Shown: positions 23,715 to 31,156 of the stretch, one piece after another
How positions within the stretch are numbered: the first letter of the stretch is position 1
How the letters are laid out: the number at the start of each line of letters is the position of its first letter
NCBI GenBank assembly: GCA_001917905.1
Contig: MNEX01000016.1
Location: 1-33,303 of the forward strand
Source: Acidobacteria bacterium 13_1_40CM_65_14
GTDB taxonomy: Bacteria > Acidobacteriota > Vicinamibacteria > Vicinamibacterales > CAVVIG01
Direction: 5' to 3'
DNA length: 33,303 bases
Made by a program: the position numbers and the translations under genes
Notes under the pieces: model-generated
The model's input: the letters and a program-made list of their open reading frames with translations, nothing else
Databases searched by the model: none
What the model was told of the DNA's origin: nothing

Positions 23715-25280
23715 ATGTTTCGAGACCGATCGAGGCGGGTGCTCCCACTGCTGCTGCCGTGGCTTGCCGGCGTCCCTCTGTTCGCCTCCGGCCCTGACCT
23801 TTCGATCCTCGAAGCGAAATTCGATCGCGTCATCCAGGGATCACGCGGCCAGGTCGGCGTGTCGCTGATTCACGTCGAGTCGGGCGCCACGCTCGCCATT
23901 CACGGCGATCAGCGGTTTCCGATGGCGAGCGTCTACAAGCTGCCGATCGCGCTCGAGTTGCTCACCCAGGTCTCGCAGGGCACGCTCGCGATGAATCGTG
24001 AGGTGACGCTCGGACCAAGTGACATTCGCGCGTGTTGCATCCTGTCGCGGCACCATCCTCTCGGAGGCGTCACCATCACCGCGGGCGAGTTGCTGGAGCT
24101 GATGATCGTCGAGAGCGACAACACCGCGTCCGATGCCGTGCTGAAACTGGTCGGCGGACCGGCAGTCGTCGAGCGGCGGATGCGCGCGCTCGGCTTCAAC
24201 GCGATCAACGTGAACCGCTACGAAGGCGACATCAACTTCGAGATGACCGGCGTGCTGCATCCGCCGCCACAACCAGAGTGGACGCTCGAATTGCAGTACC
24301 GGCTCATCTCAGAAGTGACCCCGGAGGCGCTGCGCGAGGCGCGCGCGCGCTACACCAGCGACCCGCGCGATACGTCGACACCGGACGACATGGCGCGGTT
24401 GCTCGGCCGGCTGCAGTTGGGCAATCTGCTGCCGCCGCAGTACACGGATCTCCTGCTCGATCTGATGGCGCGCGCGAAAACGGGACCGCGACGGCTGAAA
24501 GCCCTGCTGCCGCCTGACACGATCGTCGCGCACAAGACCGGAACGACCGACGTGGTGATCAACGATGTCGGCCTCATCACGCTGCCAGCCGACAGCGCCA
24601 TCGGCGGACATCTTGCGCTGGCGGTCTTCGTGACCAACGGCGCGCACGCAGGCGCCATGCAGCAGACGATTGCCCAGCTCTCCGGCGCGGCGTTCGAGTT
24701 CTTCACCGGAAAGCCCCTGCCACGCCCGCAGAAGCCGAAAGCGCCGCCGCACAAGAAGAAGAGACCTCGATCGTTAATTGAGCCTGTCTCCAAAGGCGTC
24801 GAGCAGGATCGGCAGCAGCGCGTGCATGCGAGCGAGCGACGGCCGGAGAGGGGTGAGGCCTTCGCGGAATCCGTGCGCGAGCAAACCGTCGAGCACGTGC
24901 TTTCGCCTCGCGATCACGTGGACGGGCACGTCCCATGGCGCGGCTTCGCCGCTGACCGCCGCCGGCGGCTGATGATCGCCGAGCAGGATCATCACGAAGT
25001 CGCGATCGGGGCGCTTGCGCAGGTAGCCCTCGATCGTCGCGAAGTCGTAGGCCATCGCCTCGACGTAGCCGGGCCCGAAGTCTTTCCAGTTCGGCTCTCC
25101 GGCGTACGCGCGCACGATGTCGGGACCGTCGTACGGTCGCGCCGTCGCGATGCGGCGCCAGTCCGGCTGATACGGTGGCGTCGGGCTGAAGGGGAAGTGC
25201 GTGCTGATTGTCGGGAAGAACACGAAGAGCGGCGGCCGCGACGGCCGGCCGACTTCGAGCGCGTCGAGTCGATCGAGTGA
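23715..25280 (+). CDS. class A beta-lactamase; frame lacks expected stop
   Basis: A signal peptide (RRVLPLLLPWLAGVPLFASG) precedes a complete class A serine beta-lactamase. The motifs are SVYK (Ser72-Lys75), SDN (134-136), the omega-loop RYEGDIN (Glu170 and Asn174, equivalent to Glu166/Asn170) and KTG (274-276). The core ends about residue 353 after a Lys/Pro-rich stretch (PKAPPHKKKRPRS). From there the frame stays open 168 more codons, wholly antisense to the next gene, with no family resemblance. Shifting by -1 at the AAG-rich tract gives TGA at 24779-24781, overlapping the neighbour by 8 nt, which is the ending I would expect. Either a genuine long 3' overlap, an indel, or a sequencing error. 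Enzyme call very sure; C-terminus doubtful. Confidence 0.85.
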   Translation: MFRDRSRRVLPLLLPWLAGVPLFASGPDLSILEAKFDRVIQGSRGQVGVSLIHVESGATLAIHGDQRFPMASVYKLPIALELLTQVSQGTLAMNREVTLGPSDIRACCILSRHHPLGGVTITAGELLELMIVESDNTASDAVLKLVGGPAVVERRMRALGFNAINVNRYEGDINFEMTGVLHPPPQPEWTLELQYRLISEVTPEALREARARYTSDPRDTSTPDDMARLLGRLQLGNLLPPQYTDLLLDLMARAKTGPRRLKALLPPDTIVAHKTGTTDVVINDVGLITLPADSAIGGHLALAVFVTNGAHAGAMQQTIAQLSGAAFEFFTGKPLPRPQKPKAPPHKKKRPRSLIEPVSKGVEQDRQQRVHASERRPERGEAFAESVREQTVEHVLSPRDHVDGHVPWRGFAADRRRRLMIAEQDHHEVAIGALAQVALDRREVVGHRLDVAGPEVFPVRLSGVRAHDVGTVVRSRRRDAAPVRLIRWRRAEGEVRADCREEHEERRPRRPADFERVESIE

Positions 25281-26378
25281 GAACTGATCCGGAATCGCGA
25301 ACCAGCCGAACTCCGGCCCGCGGTACGCGAGCCGATCGGCGCCGTAGATCTCGTCGAAGCCGTAGAACGTGCCTTCCGGCCAGCTCTGTCGCAGCCCCGG
25401 CATCAGCGCGACGGTGCGGAATCCGCGCCGGCCGAACGATCGCGCCAGCGTGTCGCGATTCTGCGTCATCAGCAACGCGTTCGTGTCGGGATCGCGGACC
25501 TCGATCCCCGACAGCAGACTCAGATGCGCGAGCCACGATCCGCCACCGAACGTCGGCGACTCCACGTAGGCCGACACGACGTCGCGGTCGGTCGCGCGAA
25601 TCGCCGCATCGAGCCGCGCGCGGCTTGCGGCGAGCCTAGCGGCGAACTCCGGCCGCTCGTAGCTGACCGCGCCGTACGACTCGATGAAGATCAGAAAGAC
25701 GTCCGCGCCTTTCACGCCTGCGAAGTCGGAGTCCATCGACGGACTTTCCGCGAGGGACGTCGAGCCAGAAAGCGCCGCGGTGACGAGCTGCGCTTGTCGC
25801 GCGTAGGTGTACGTCACCGGCGCGGGCGTCACGCGCTCGACGGTCCCGCGCGCGCTCGCTCGCTCGCCGACGAAGAGCGCCATCGTCAACGCGGCGACGC
25901 CCGCGAGCGCACGTCGCTCGGTGGCGTGCGCCATCGCATCGGTGACGAGATGGAGCGCCCATCGCAAGCCGCGATACAGCAGCCAGAAGAACGAGACGAC
26001 GGTTGTGACGATGAGGAGAATCAGCCACCACGGCGCGACGCGCGTCACCATGGCGACCACGTCGGGCATCAGACGAAGATCCCAGTACAGGTTGACGTCG
26101 CGGCCATAGAGCGCGGGCGCGGTGACTTCCGCGTAGCGTCCGATGACGAGCACGATCCACACAGCGCTCAGCCAGCCAAGCATCGCGCGCGACGGTGGGC
26201 GGAACCAGCGCGTGGTGCAGGCGATCGCGAGGAGACAGACCGCGAGCTCGATCGACAGCTCGCCGCGCCAATGAATGGCCGGTGTCGGCCAGACGTTGGT
26301 GAACGTCAGCGACACGTCGAGAAAGAGCAGCGCTGCACAGAGCGCAGCCCAGCGCCGCGTCCGGTTGATGATCGTCAA
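24774..26378 (-). CDS. membrane sulfatase-like (phosphoglycerol-transferase-type) enzyme
   Basis: The 534-residue protein has four or so N-terminal helices (about 10-27, 41-57, 66-84, 113-134: PWWLILLIVTTVVSFFWLLY) and a C-terminal alkaline-phosphatase/sulfatase-fold domain. The domain shows DVFLIFIESYGAVSYE, SPTFGGGSWLAHLSLLSG (Thr/Ser nucleophile region), PFFVFFPTISTHFPF-like sequence and FVMILLGDHQPP (metal Asp-His). This is the layout of LtaS/phosphoglycerol transferase and related enzymes that act on lipid or glycan phosphate groups at the outer face of the membrane. It converges with the beta-lactamase gene, where the two open frames overlap by 507 nt. Substrate unknown. Confidence 0.85.
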   Translation of the reverse strand: MTIINRTRRWAALCAALLFLDVSLTFTNVWPTPAIHWRGELSIELAVCLLAIACTTRWFRPPSRAMLGWLSAVWIVLVIGRYAEVTAPALYGRDVNLYWDLRLMPDVVAMVTRVAPWWLILLIVTTVVSFFWLLYRGLRWALHLVTDAMAHATERRALAGVAALTMALFVGERASARGTVERVTPAPVTYTYARQAQLVTAALSGSTSLAESPSMDSDFAGVKGADVFLIFIESYGAVSYERPEFAARLAASRARLDAAIRATDRDVVSAYVESPTFGGGSWLAHLSLLSGIEVRDPDTNALLMTQNRDTLARSFGRRGFRTVALMPGLRQSWPEGTFYGFDEIYGADRLAYRGPEFGWFAIPDQFSLDRLDALEVGRPSRPPLFVFFPTISTHFPFSPTPPYQPDWRRIATARPYDGPDIVRAYAGEPNWKDFGPGYVEAMAYDFATIEGYLRKRPDRDFVMILLGDHQPPAAVSGEAAPWDVPVHVIARRKHVLDGLLAHGFREGLTPLRPSLARMHALLPILLDAFGDRLN

Positions 26379-26429
26379 GGGTGTTGAGGAACCTGAGCCG
26401 CCTCTAGTTTATGTCTTCTGCGTGGACGA

Positions 26430-26580
26430 GTGCACGCAGAGAACGCTAAGGCCTTTTTCTCGTCGGCGGCGGCTTGATCCGCTACGCTGATTCAGCGCCG
26501 TTACACCGAAACAAAAACCGCTCGAAGGCCTCAAAAGCAGACGTTCTTTGCGGGCTTTGCGCTCTTTTGCGTTCTACCTG
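26430..26580. repeat. heptamer-type hairpin element R1 (degenerate)
   Basis: The left part has ACGCAGAGAACGC and AAGGCC; the right part has GGCCTC and TTCTTTGCGGGCTTTGCG ending GCGTTCT (26569-26575), the reverse complement of AGAACGC (26440-26446). The repeat unit is (C/T)TTTGCG(G/C) with a 7-9-nt period. The right end contains the stop codon (26574-26576) of the CDP-alcohol phosphatidyltransferase gene. Confidence 0.6.
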
Positions 26581-27086
26581 TGTCGCCACAGCCGGACTGT
26601 ATCGACCAGGAAAGAATAGGCAAGCGTGAGCAGTCCGCCCGCCGCGACCACCCCAGTGACCCGAGGCGGGATGATCGGCGCAACGGCCACGATCAGCGCG
26701 ACGATCTGGACCAGGCAAATCACCCGTCCGCGGCGTGTCGGCGCGAGCGGCCGCTGCATCCACGGCAACGCCCAACCCGCCGCGACGAACAGGTAGCGGA
26801 GCAGACCCGACATCAGAATCCACGGACCGGCTTTGTCCCACCGCCAGGCAAGGATCGCGAGCACGAGGATCAAGAGCGCGTCGACCTCCATGTCGAATCG
26901 CGCGCCGAACGCGGTCATCATTCCCGTGCGCCGCGCGAGCCAGCCGTCGACCCCGTCCAGCACCGCGGCGATTGTGCTGGCGATGACCGCGATCCAGGCG
27001 ATGGCGGTCTGCGGCGGCACGACGACCAGACCCGCGAGCAGCGCGACGATGACCGCGCGAATCGCGGTGACTTGATTGGGTGTCAC
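26574..27086 (-). CDS. CDP-alcohol phosphatidyltransferase
   Basis: The 170-residue membrane protein contains the full signature DGxxAR-x8-G-x3-D-x3-D as DGWLARRTGMMTAFGARFDMEVD (about 47-69), which binds CDP-alcohol and metal. About six hydrophobic segments surround it. The enzyme swaps CMP for an alcohol acceptor to make a phospholipid or related phosphodiester. Start is GTG 27086 by homology, without a clear ribosome site. Its stop lies inside repeat R1. It is divergent from the dehydrogenase-pterin-glycosyltransferase-methyltransferase genes, with two hairpin elements in the 348-bp gap. Whether it belongs to that pathway is inference from position. Confidence 0.9.
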   Translation of the reverse strand: MTPNQVTAIRAVIVALLAGLVVVPPQTAIAWIAVIASTIAAVLDGVDGWLARRTGMMTAFGARFDMEVDALLILVLAILAWRWDKAGPWILMSGLLRYLFVAAGWALPWMQRPLAPTRRGRVICLVQIVALIVAVAPIIPPRVTGVVAAGGLLTLAYSFLVDTVRLWRHR

Positions 27087-27165
27087 GCGGGCGCGTCACG
27101 AAAAAACCGGCGAAGCCTTTGGAATCGCGGCGCCGTCATGCTACCAGTGGACCGTATCAGCTGAA

Positions 27166-27236
27166 GGACCACGAAGACACGAAGACACGAAAAAGAAAAA
27201 CACTTTCTCTTCGTGCCTTCGAGCCTTCGTGATTGC
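27166..27236. repeat. hairpin element R2 (CACGAAGA repeats)
   Basis: Left arm: CACGAAGACACGAAGACACGA from 27170, three 8-nt units. Right arm: TTCGTGCCTTCGAGCCTTCGTG ending 27231, the mirror of the same unit. The loop is A-rich. It is in the divergent gap before the dehydrogenase gene. Confidence 0.75.
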
Positions 27237-27260
27237 ATGTACTTTGATATAGCGCGAAGG

Positions 27261-27397
27261 CTTTAGAGGATGTGAAGAAATCACGTCAACGCAAAGGCTG
27301 CTAAGACCGCAAAGGAAGAATCTTTCGAAAAGATGCTTTGCGCGCTTTGCGATCTTTGCGTTCAACGTGATTCTTTCACAAGCTCTTTAGCCGAGGG
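27261..27397. repeat. hairpin element R3 with conserved tail
   Basis: Left arm begins CTTTAGAGGATGTGAAGAAATC and the right arm, read in reverse complement, begins CTAAAGAGCTTGTGAAAGAATC; the match continues through CACGT, AACGCAAAG and two more GCAAAG units. Arms are about 50 nt. The right end, 27365-27397, is a 33-nt tail shared (28/33 identical) with element R5b at 29185-29217. It ends 37 nt before the dehydrogenase start. Confidence 0.78.
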
Positions 27398-27434
27398 ATT
27401 GTATCGTGCGCGCCAAAAACACCAGAATGAGCGG

Positions 27435-28442
27435 ATGGCCCCGGAAGCAACGTCGGCCGACGTCCATGCACGCGCGTTCTGGATCGCGGCGCCCGGACGA
27501 GGCGAGATTCGCTCGGAGTCGCTGACCGATCCGTCGGCGGACGAGGTCGTCGTGCGCGCGCTGTACAGCGGCGTCAGCCGCGGCACCGAAGCGCTCGTCT
27601 TTCGGGGACGCGTGCCGCCGAGCGAATACGAACGCATGCGCGCGCCGTTTCAGGCCGGCGACTTTCCGGGGCCCGTGAAGTATGGATACGCGAGCGTCGG
27701 CCGGATCGAACGCGGACCGCGCGAGCTGCAGGACCGCCACGTCTTCGTGCTGCATCCGCATCAGAGCCGGTACGTCGTGCCCGCGCGCGTTGTTCACCTC
27801 ATTCCAGACAATGTCCCGCCGCAGCGTGCCGTGCTGACGGCGACCCTCGAAACCGCGATCAATGGATTGTGGGATGCGCGCCCGCACGTCGGCGATCGCC
27901 TCGCGGTCGTCGGCGCCGGCACGGTCGGCTGCCTGGTCGCATGGTTGGCCGGTGGCATCCCCGGCTGCGAGGTCGAGCTCGTCGACGTCAATCCGGCGCG
28001 CGCGTCAATCGCCCGCGCGCTCGGCGTCCGGTTCGCGTCGCCGGCGACCGCGTCAGACAACGCTGACGTCGTGATTCACGCGAGCGGTTCGCCGTCAGGA
28101 TTGCAGACGGCGCTGCGCCTCGCCGGTTTCGAGGCGACGATTGTCGAGATGAGTTGGTACGGCAGCCAGGACGTGCCGATTGCGCTCGGCGAGGCGTTTC
28201 ATTCGCGCCGCCTGACGATCGCATCGTCGCAGGTCGGCACCATCGCGGCATCCCAGCGGCCGCGCTGGGACACCAGGCGCCGGATGCAGCTCGCGCTGAC
28301 GCTGCTCGCCGACCCCGTCGTCGACGCGTTGATCACCGGCGAGAGCGAGTTCGACGCGCTGCCCGACGTGATGGCGAAGCTGGCGGACGAGCCTGGCGAT
28401 ACGTTGTGCCATCGCATTCGTTATCCCGACGCGTCGTTGTAG
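27435..28442 (+). CDS. MDR-superfamily dehydrogenase (BchC-like)
   Basis: The 335-residue protein has the medium-chain dehydrogenase layout: a GroES-like N-terminal domain with LYSGVSRGTEALVFRG, PFQAGDFPGPVKYGYASVG (about 50-90), and a Rossmann domain with LAVVGAGTVGCLVAWLAGGIPG (about 160-180) and ELVDVNPARA. The catalytic-zinc Cys expected in the first stretch is Ser (SRGTE), and the structural-zinc Cys cluster is absent, as in the subgroup containing bacteriochlorophyllide dehydrogenase BchC. A hydride-transfer on a ketone or secondary alcohol is likely. The start is ATG 27435 (MAPEATS); the open frame continues upstream through repeat R3 but is unlikely to be translated. First gene of the dehydrogenase-pterin-GT-methyltransferase unit. 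Confidence 0.85.
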   Translation: MAPEATSADVHARAFWIAAPGRGEIRSESLTDPSADEVVVRALYSGVSRGTEALVFRGRVPPSEYERMRAPFQAGDFPGPVKYGYASVGRIERGPRELQDRHVFVLHPHQSRYVVPARVVHLIPDNVPPQRAVLTATLETAINGLWDARPHVGDRLAVVGAGTVGCLVAWLAGGIPGCEVELVDVNPARASIARALGVRFASPATASDNADVVIHASGSPSGLQTALRLAGFEATIVEMSWYGSQDVPIALGEAFHSRRLTIASSQVGTIAASQRPRWDTRRRMQLALTLLADPVVDALITGESEFDALPDVMAKLADEPGDTLCHRIRYPDASL

Positions 28443-28475
28443 GCGGGAAATGTAGCGCAGGCCTGCAGAGTTGAG

Positions 28476-28569
28476 CTCTCCACCACGGAGGACACGGAGG
28501 ACGCGGAGGCAAAATCCCGTTTTGAACAGGTTTTGACCTCCTGTCCTCCGTGTCCTCTGTGGTGGAGAG
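28476..28569. repeat. hairpin element R4 (CACGGAGGA repeats)
   Basis: Left arm CTCTCCACCACGGAGGACAC from 28476 and right arm ending GTGGTGGAGAG at 28569 are nearly perfect mirrors over about 38 nt; the arms contain CACGGAGGA in 9-nt tandem. It fills the gap between the dehydrogenase and the pterin-synthase-like gene. Confidence 0.8.
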
Positions 28570-28621
28570 TTTGATGCGGCGCGAATGTCGCGCGCTTTGG
28601 TTTATCGGTCCAGGAGCGTCG

Positions 28622-29020
28622 ATGTACAGCGTCACGGTCCGCGAGCACATCATGATTGCCCACAGCCTCCGGGGCGAGGTCTTTGGACCGGCGCAGCAGC
28701 TGCACGGCGCAACGTATCTCGTCGACGTGGAGTTCCGCCGCTCGACGCTCGACGCCGACGGCATCGTCGTCGACATCGGCCGTGCGATGACGGCGCTGCG
28801 CGATGTGCTCGGCAGCTTGAACTACCGCAACCTCGACGACGAGCCTGCGCTCAAGGGTCAGAACACGACGACCGAGTTTCTCGCGCGCGTGATCTTCGAT
28901 CGGGTCGCCGCCGCGATCTCGCGCGGCAACCTCGGCGCCGGCGGACGCGACATCGAGAGCATCCGCGTCACGCTCCACGAGTCGCACGTCGCGTCCGCGT
29001 CGTTCGACGGGCGCGTCTAG
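28622..29020 (+). CDS. 6-pyruvoyl-tetrahydropterin synthase/QueD-like, altered site
   Basis: The 132-residue protein has the PTPS/QueD fold pattern: [61 protein letters not shown] and RVTLHES. In canonical enzymes the short stretch is C-x3-HGH; here it is AQQLHGA, so the catalytic Cys is Ala24 and one zinc His is Ala30. LDH is LDD (Asp73). His14, His28, Glu85 and Glu120 remain. So it either does different chemistry or is a binding protein. ATG 28622 has AGGAG about 5 nt upstream. The frame is open from 28550, but homology begins here. It follows the dehydrogenase gene and precedes a glycosyltransferase gene. Confidence 0.82.
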   Translation: MYSVTVREHIMIAHSLRGEVFGPAQQLHGATYLVDVEFRRSTLDADGIVVDIGRAMTALRDVLGSLNYRNLDDEPALKGQNTTTEFLARVIFDRVAAAISRGNLGAGGRDIESIRVTLHESHVASASFDGRV

Positions 29021-29042
29021 GCGAAGCTCACTTACTAAATGC

Positions 29043-29078
29043 AACCACGAAGGCACGAAGGCACGAAGGCACGAAGAG
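29043..29078. repeat. half hairpin element R5a (CACGAAGG repeats)
   Basis: Four 8-nt units of CACGAAGG start at 29045. No right arm follows, so it is a truncated relative of R2. Confidence 0.6.
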
Positions 29079-29105
29079 AATGCTTTCTTGTCCTGGAGGA
29101 ATACG

Positions 29106-29217
29106 ACGTTGAACGCAGAACTCGCAGAACACGCAGAAGGGCCTTAAGCATTTTTCTCTGCGGGTTCTGCGGTTTCTGCGTTGTACGTGATTTGTTCACA
29201 CGCTCCTTAGCCGAGCG
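29106..29217. repeat. hairpin element R5b with conserved tail
   Basis: Left arm ACGTTGAACGCAGAACTCG, repeating GCAGAA units; right arm TCTGCGGGTTCTGCGG to GCGTTGTACGT, its mirror (arms about 35 nt). The 33-nt tail (29185-29217) matches R3's at 28 of 33 positions, including TTAGCCGAG. It ends 9 nt before the glycosyltransferase start. Confidence 0.78.
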
Positions 29218-29226
29218 ATCAACGGG

Positions 29227-30312
29227 ATGGCACTGAATCGCAAGAGACAGACCGCATCGAGCGCCTGGCTGCTGGTTCCTGGATCGCTCGAGTCGCGGAC
29301 CGGCGGTTACGCATACGACCGGCGCATCGCGGCTGAACTTCGCAGACGGGGCTGGACGATTGCGGTCAGAGAACTCGACGCCAGTTTTCCGCGGCCGACC
29401 GCCGCCGCACTCGCCGATGCGGCTCGTGTGCTCGCGGATATTCCCGACGGTCATACGGTGCTCGTCGATGGACTCGCGCTCGGCGTCATGCCGTCAGAGG
29501 TCGAACGCGAGGCGTCGCGGCTCCGACTCGTGGCGCTCGTGCACATGCCGCTGGCGGCCGAGATCGGGATCGATTCGGACGTCGCGGCCCGCCTCGAGGC
29601 CAGCGAACGGCGCGCGCTTGGTGCGGCTGCGCTCGTGGTGGTGACCGGCCGGTGGACGATGTCGGCGCTGGAACGCTATGACGTCGGCCGGCATCGCATT
29701 GCGCTCGTCGAACCCGGTACCGATCGCGGGCCGGTGGCGCGCGGCTCCGGCGGATCGCCGCTCGAACTGCTCTGCACGGCGACGCTCAACCCAGGCAAAG
29801 GTCACGAGATTCTGATCCGCGCGCTCGCGTCGCTTTCGCCGCGCGGCTGGCACCTGACGTGTGCCGGCAGCCTCGACCGTCACCCGCCGACGGTCGAACG
29901 CGTGCGCGCGATCGTGCGCGCGAAGAGCTTGGACGATCGTGTCTCGCTCGCCGGTGAGCTCGATGACGTCGCCCTCGCTGCAGCGTTCGATCGCGCGGAT
30001 CTGTTCGTGCTGGCGACGCTGCGCGAAACCTACGGGATGGCGGTGGCCGAAGCGCTGGCGCATGGACTGCCGGTCGTCAGTACGACGACCGGTGCGATTG
30101 CGGATCTGGTCGGCCCTGCCGACGACGGCGCGGGCCTGCTGGTGCCGCCCGGAGACGAAGCGGCGCTGGAGACGGCGCTCTCACGGGTGATGAGCGATGC
30201 TCGGCTGCGCGATCGCCTCGCCGAGGGCGCACGCCGGATGCGCGGTCGGCTGCCGACCTGGGAAGAGGCTGCGGATAAAATGGCCGCCGCGCTCGAACGC
30301 GTGCGCGACTGA
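29227..30312 (+). CDS. GT4-family glycosyltransferase
   Basis: The 361-residue GT-B enzyme shows LVPGSLESRTGGYAYDRR at the start (acceptor domain), the domain linker VEPGTDRGP, LLCTATLNPGKGHEILIRAL (donor-domain loop) and ADLFVLATLRETYGMAVAEALAHGLPVVSTTTGAIADLVG with the paired Glu of the GT4 donor site. It is cytoplasmic and probably transfers a hexose or related sugar. The stop overlaps the next gene's start (TGATG), so it is coupled with the methyltransferase. The dehydrogenase and pterin-like gene are upstream. It would glycosylate the pathway's small molecule (inference). Confidence 0.92.
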   Translation: MALNRKRQTASSAWLLVPGSLESRTGGYAYDRRIAAELRRRGWTIAVRELDASFPRPTAAALADAARVLADIPDGHTVLVDGLALGVMPSEVEREASRLRLVALVHMPLAAEIGIDSDVAARLEASERRALGAAALVVVTGRWTMSALERYDVGRHRIALVEPGTDRGPVARGSGGSPLELLCTATLNPGKGHEILIRALASLSPRGWHLTCAGSLDRHPPTVERVRAIVRAKSLDDRVSLAGELDDVALAAAFDRADLFVLATLRETYGMAVAEALAHGLPVVSTTTGAIADLVGPADDGAGLLVPPGDEAALETALSRVMSDARLRDRLAEGARRMRGRLPTWEEAADKMAAALERVRD

Positions 30313-31118
30313 TGCACGAAACACTCTCAGACTGGCTCGCGCTCCGCGAGCCTGCCGACGTTGCCGCGCGGTCCGCGGCGTTGACGCGCGCCGTCGTCGA
30401 GAAGCTCCCGCGCGACAGACCGCTGCGCGCCGTCGACCTCGGCACAGGCACCGGATCGAACGTTCGATATCTCTCGCGCGATCTTCCTGCCGAGCAGGAG
30501 TGGCTGCTCGTCGATCGCGATCCCGCGCTGCTCGCGGAAGCCGCCCGTTCTTTGCGCCCTTTGCGTTCTACCGTCGTGGAAACGCGCGAGATGAATCTCG
30601 GTGTGCTCGAGCCGGACATCTTCTCGGGCCGCGACTTGGTCACAGCGTCGGCACTCTTGGATCTTGTGTCGGAGACGTGGCTTCGCGCGCTGGCGGACGA
30701 GTGTCGCGCCGCCAGTACGACGGCGCTCTTCGCGCTGACGTACAACGGCCGCTCGCATTGTTCGCCAGAGGAGCCCGAGGATGAAATGATTCGCGAGCTG
30801 ATGAATCGGCATCAGCGACAGAACGACAAGGGATTCGGCCGCGCGGCTGGCCCCGACGCGGTGGACATCGCCGAGCGTTGCTTCGCCGCCGCGGGCTACC
30901 ACGTGAGACGCGAGCCGAGCGATTGGGTGCTGACGCCGGATGCGCGCGAGCTGCAGCGCCAGCTCGTCGAAGGCTGGGCGTCTGCCGCGCGCGAGATCGC
31001 GCAAGAGCAAACCTCGGTGATCGACGACTGGCTGCGCCGCCGCCTCGAGCACGTGGACGCGAATCGCTCGCGTATCACGGTCGGTCACGAAGACCTCGCG
31101 GCGTGGCTGCGGTCGTGA
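30312..31118 (+). CDS. class I SAM-dependent methyltransferase
   Basis: The 268-residue protein has motif I AVDLGTGTGSNVRYLS (about 40-55), acidic motif II WLLVDRDPALL and the later motif ASALLDLVSETW. The C-terminal part (SHCSPEEPEDEMIRELMNRH, DWVLTPDARELQRQLVEGW) is family-specific. Its ATG overlaps the glycosyltransferase stop. At 30547-30572 the DNA is almost identical to the arm of repeat R1, coding SLRPLRS, which may be a repeat-derived insertion. It probably O- or N-methylates the product of the upstream enzymes. Confidence 0.9.
   Translation: MHETLSDWLALREPADVAARSAALTRAVVEKLPRDRPLRAVDLGTGTGSNVRYLSRDLPAEQEWLLVDRDPALLAEAARSLRPLRSTVVETREMNLGVLEPDIFSGRDLVTASALLDLVSETWLRALADECRAASTTALFALTYNGRSHCSPEEPEDEMIRELMNRHQRQNDKGFGRAAGPDAVDIAERCFAAAGYHVRREPSDWVLTPDARELQRQLVEGWASAAREIAQEQTSVIDDWLRRRLEHVDANRSRITVGHEDLAAWLRS
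30547..30572 (+). repeat. repeat fragment inside methyltransferase gene
   Basis: GTTCTTTGCG and CTTTGCGTTCTACC here match GTTCTTTGCG (26543-26552) and TTTGCGTTCTACC (26566-26578) of element R1, with the middle unit lost. The reading frame is kept. Confidence 0.45.
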
Positions 31119-31156
31119 GGATCCGCTCGAGCGCTGGTTCGACGTGCGCGGAAGAT

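Noticed and set aside
24774..25280. Residues 354-521 of the beta-lactamase frame as a real extra domain
   Set aside because: Entirely antisense to a conserved gene and unlike any domain; listed as an anomaly rather than a domain.
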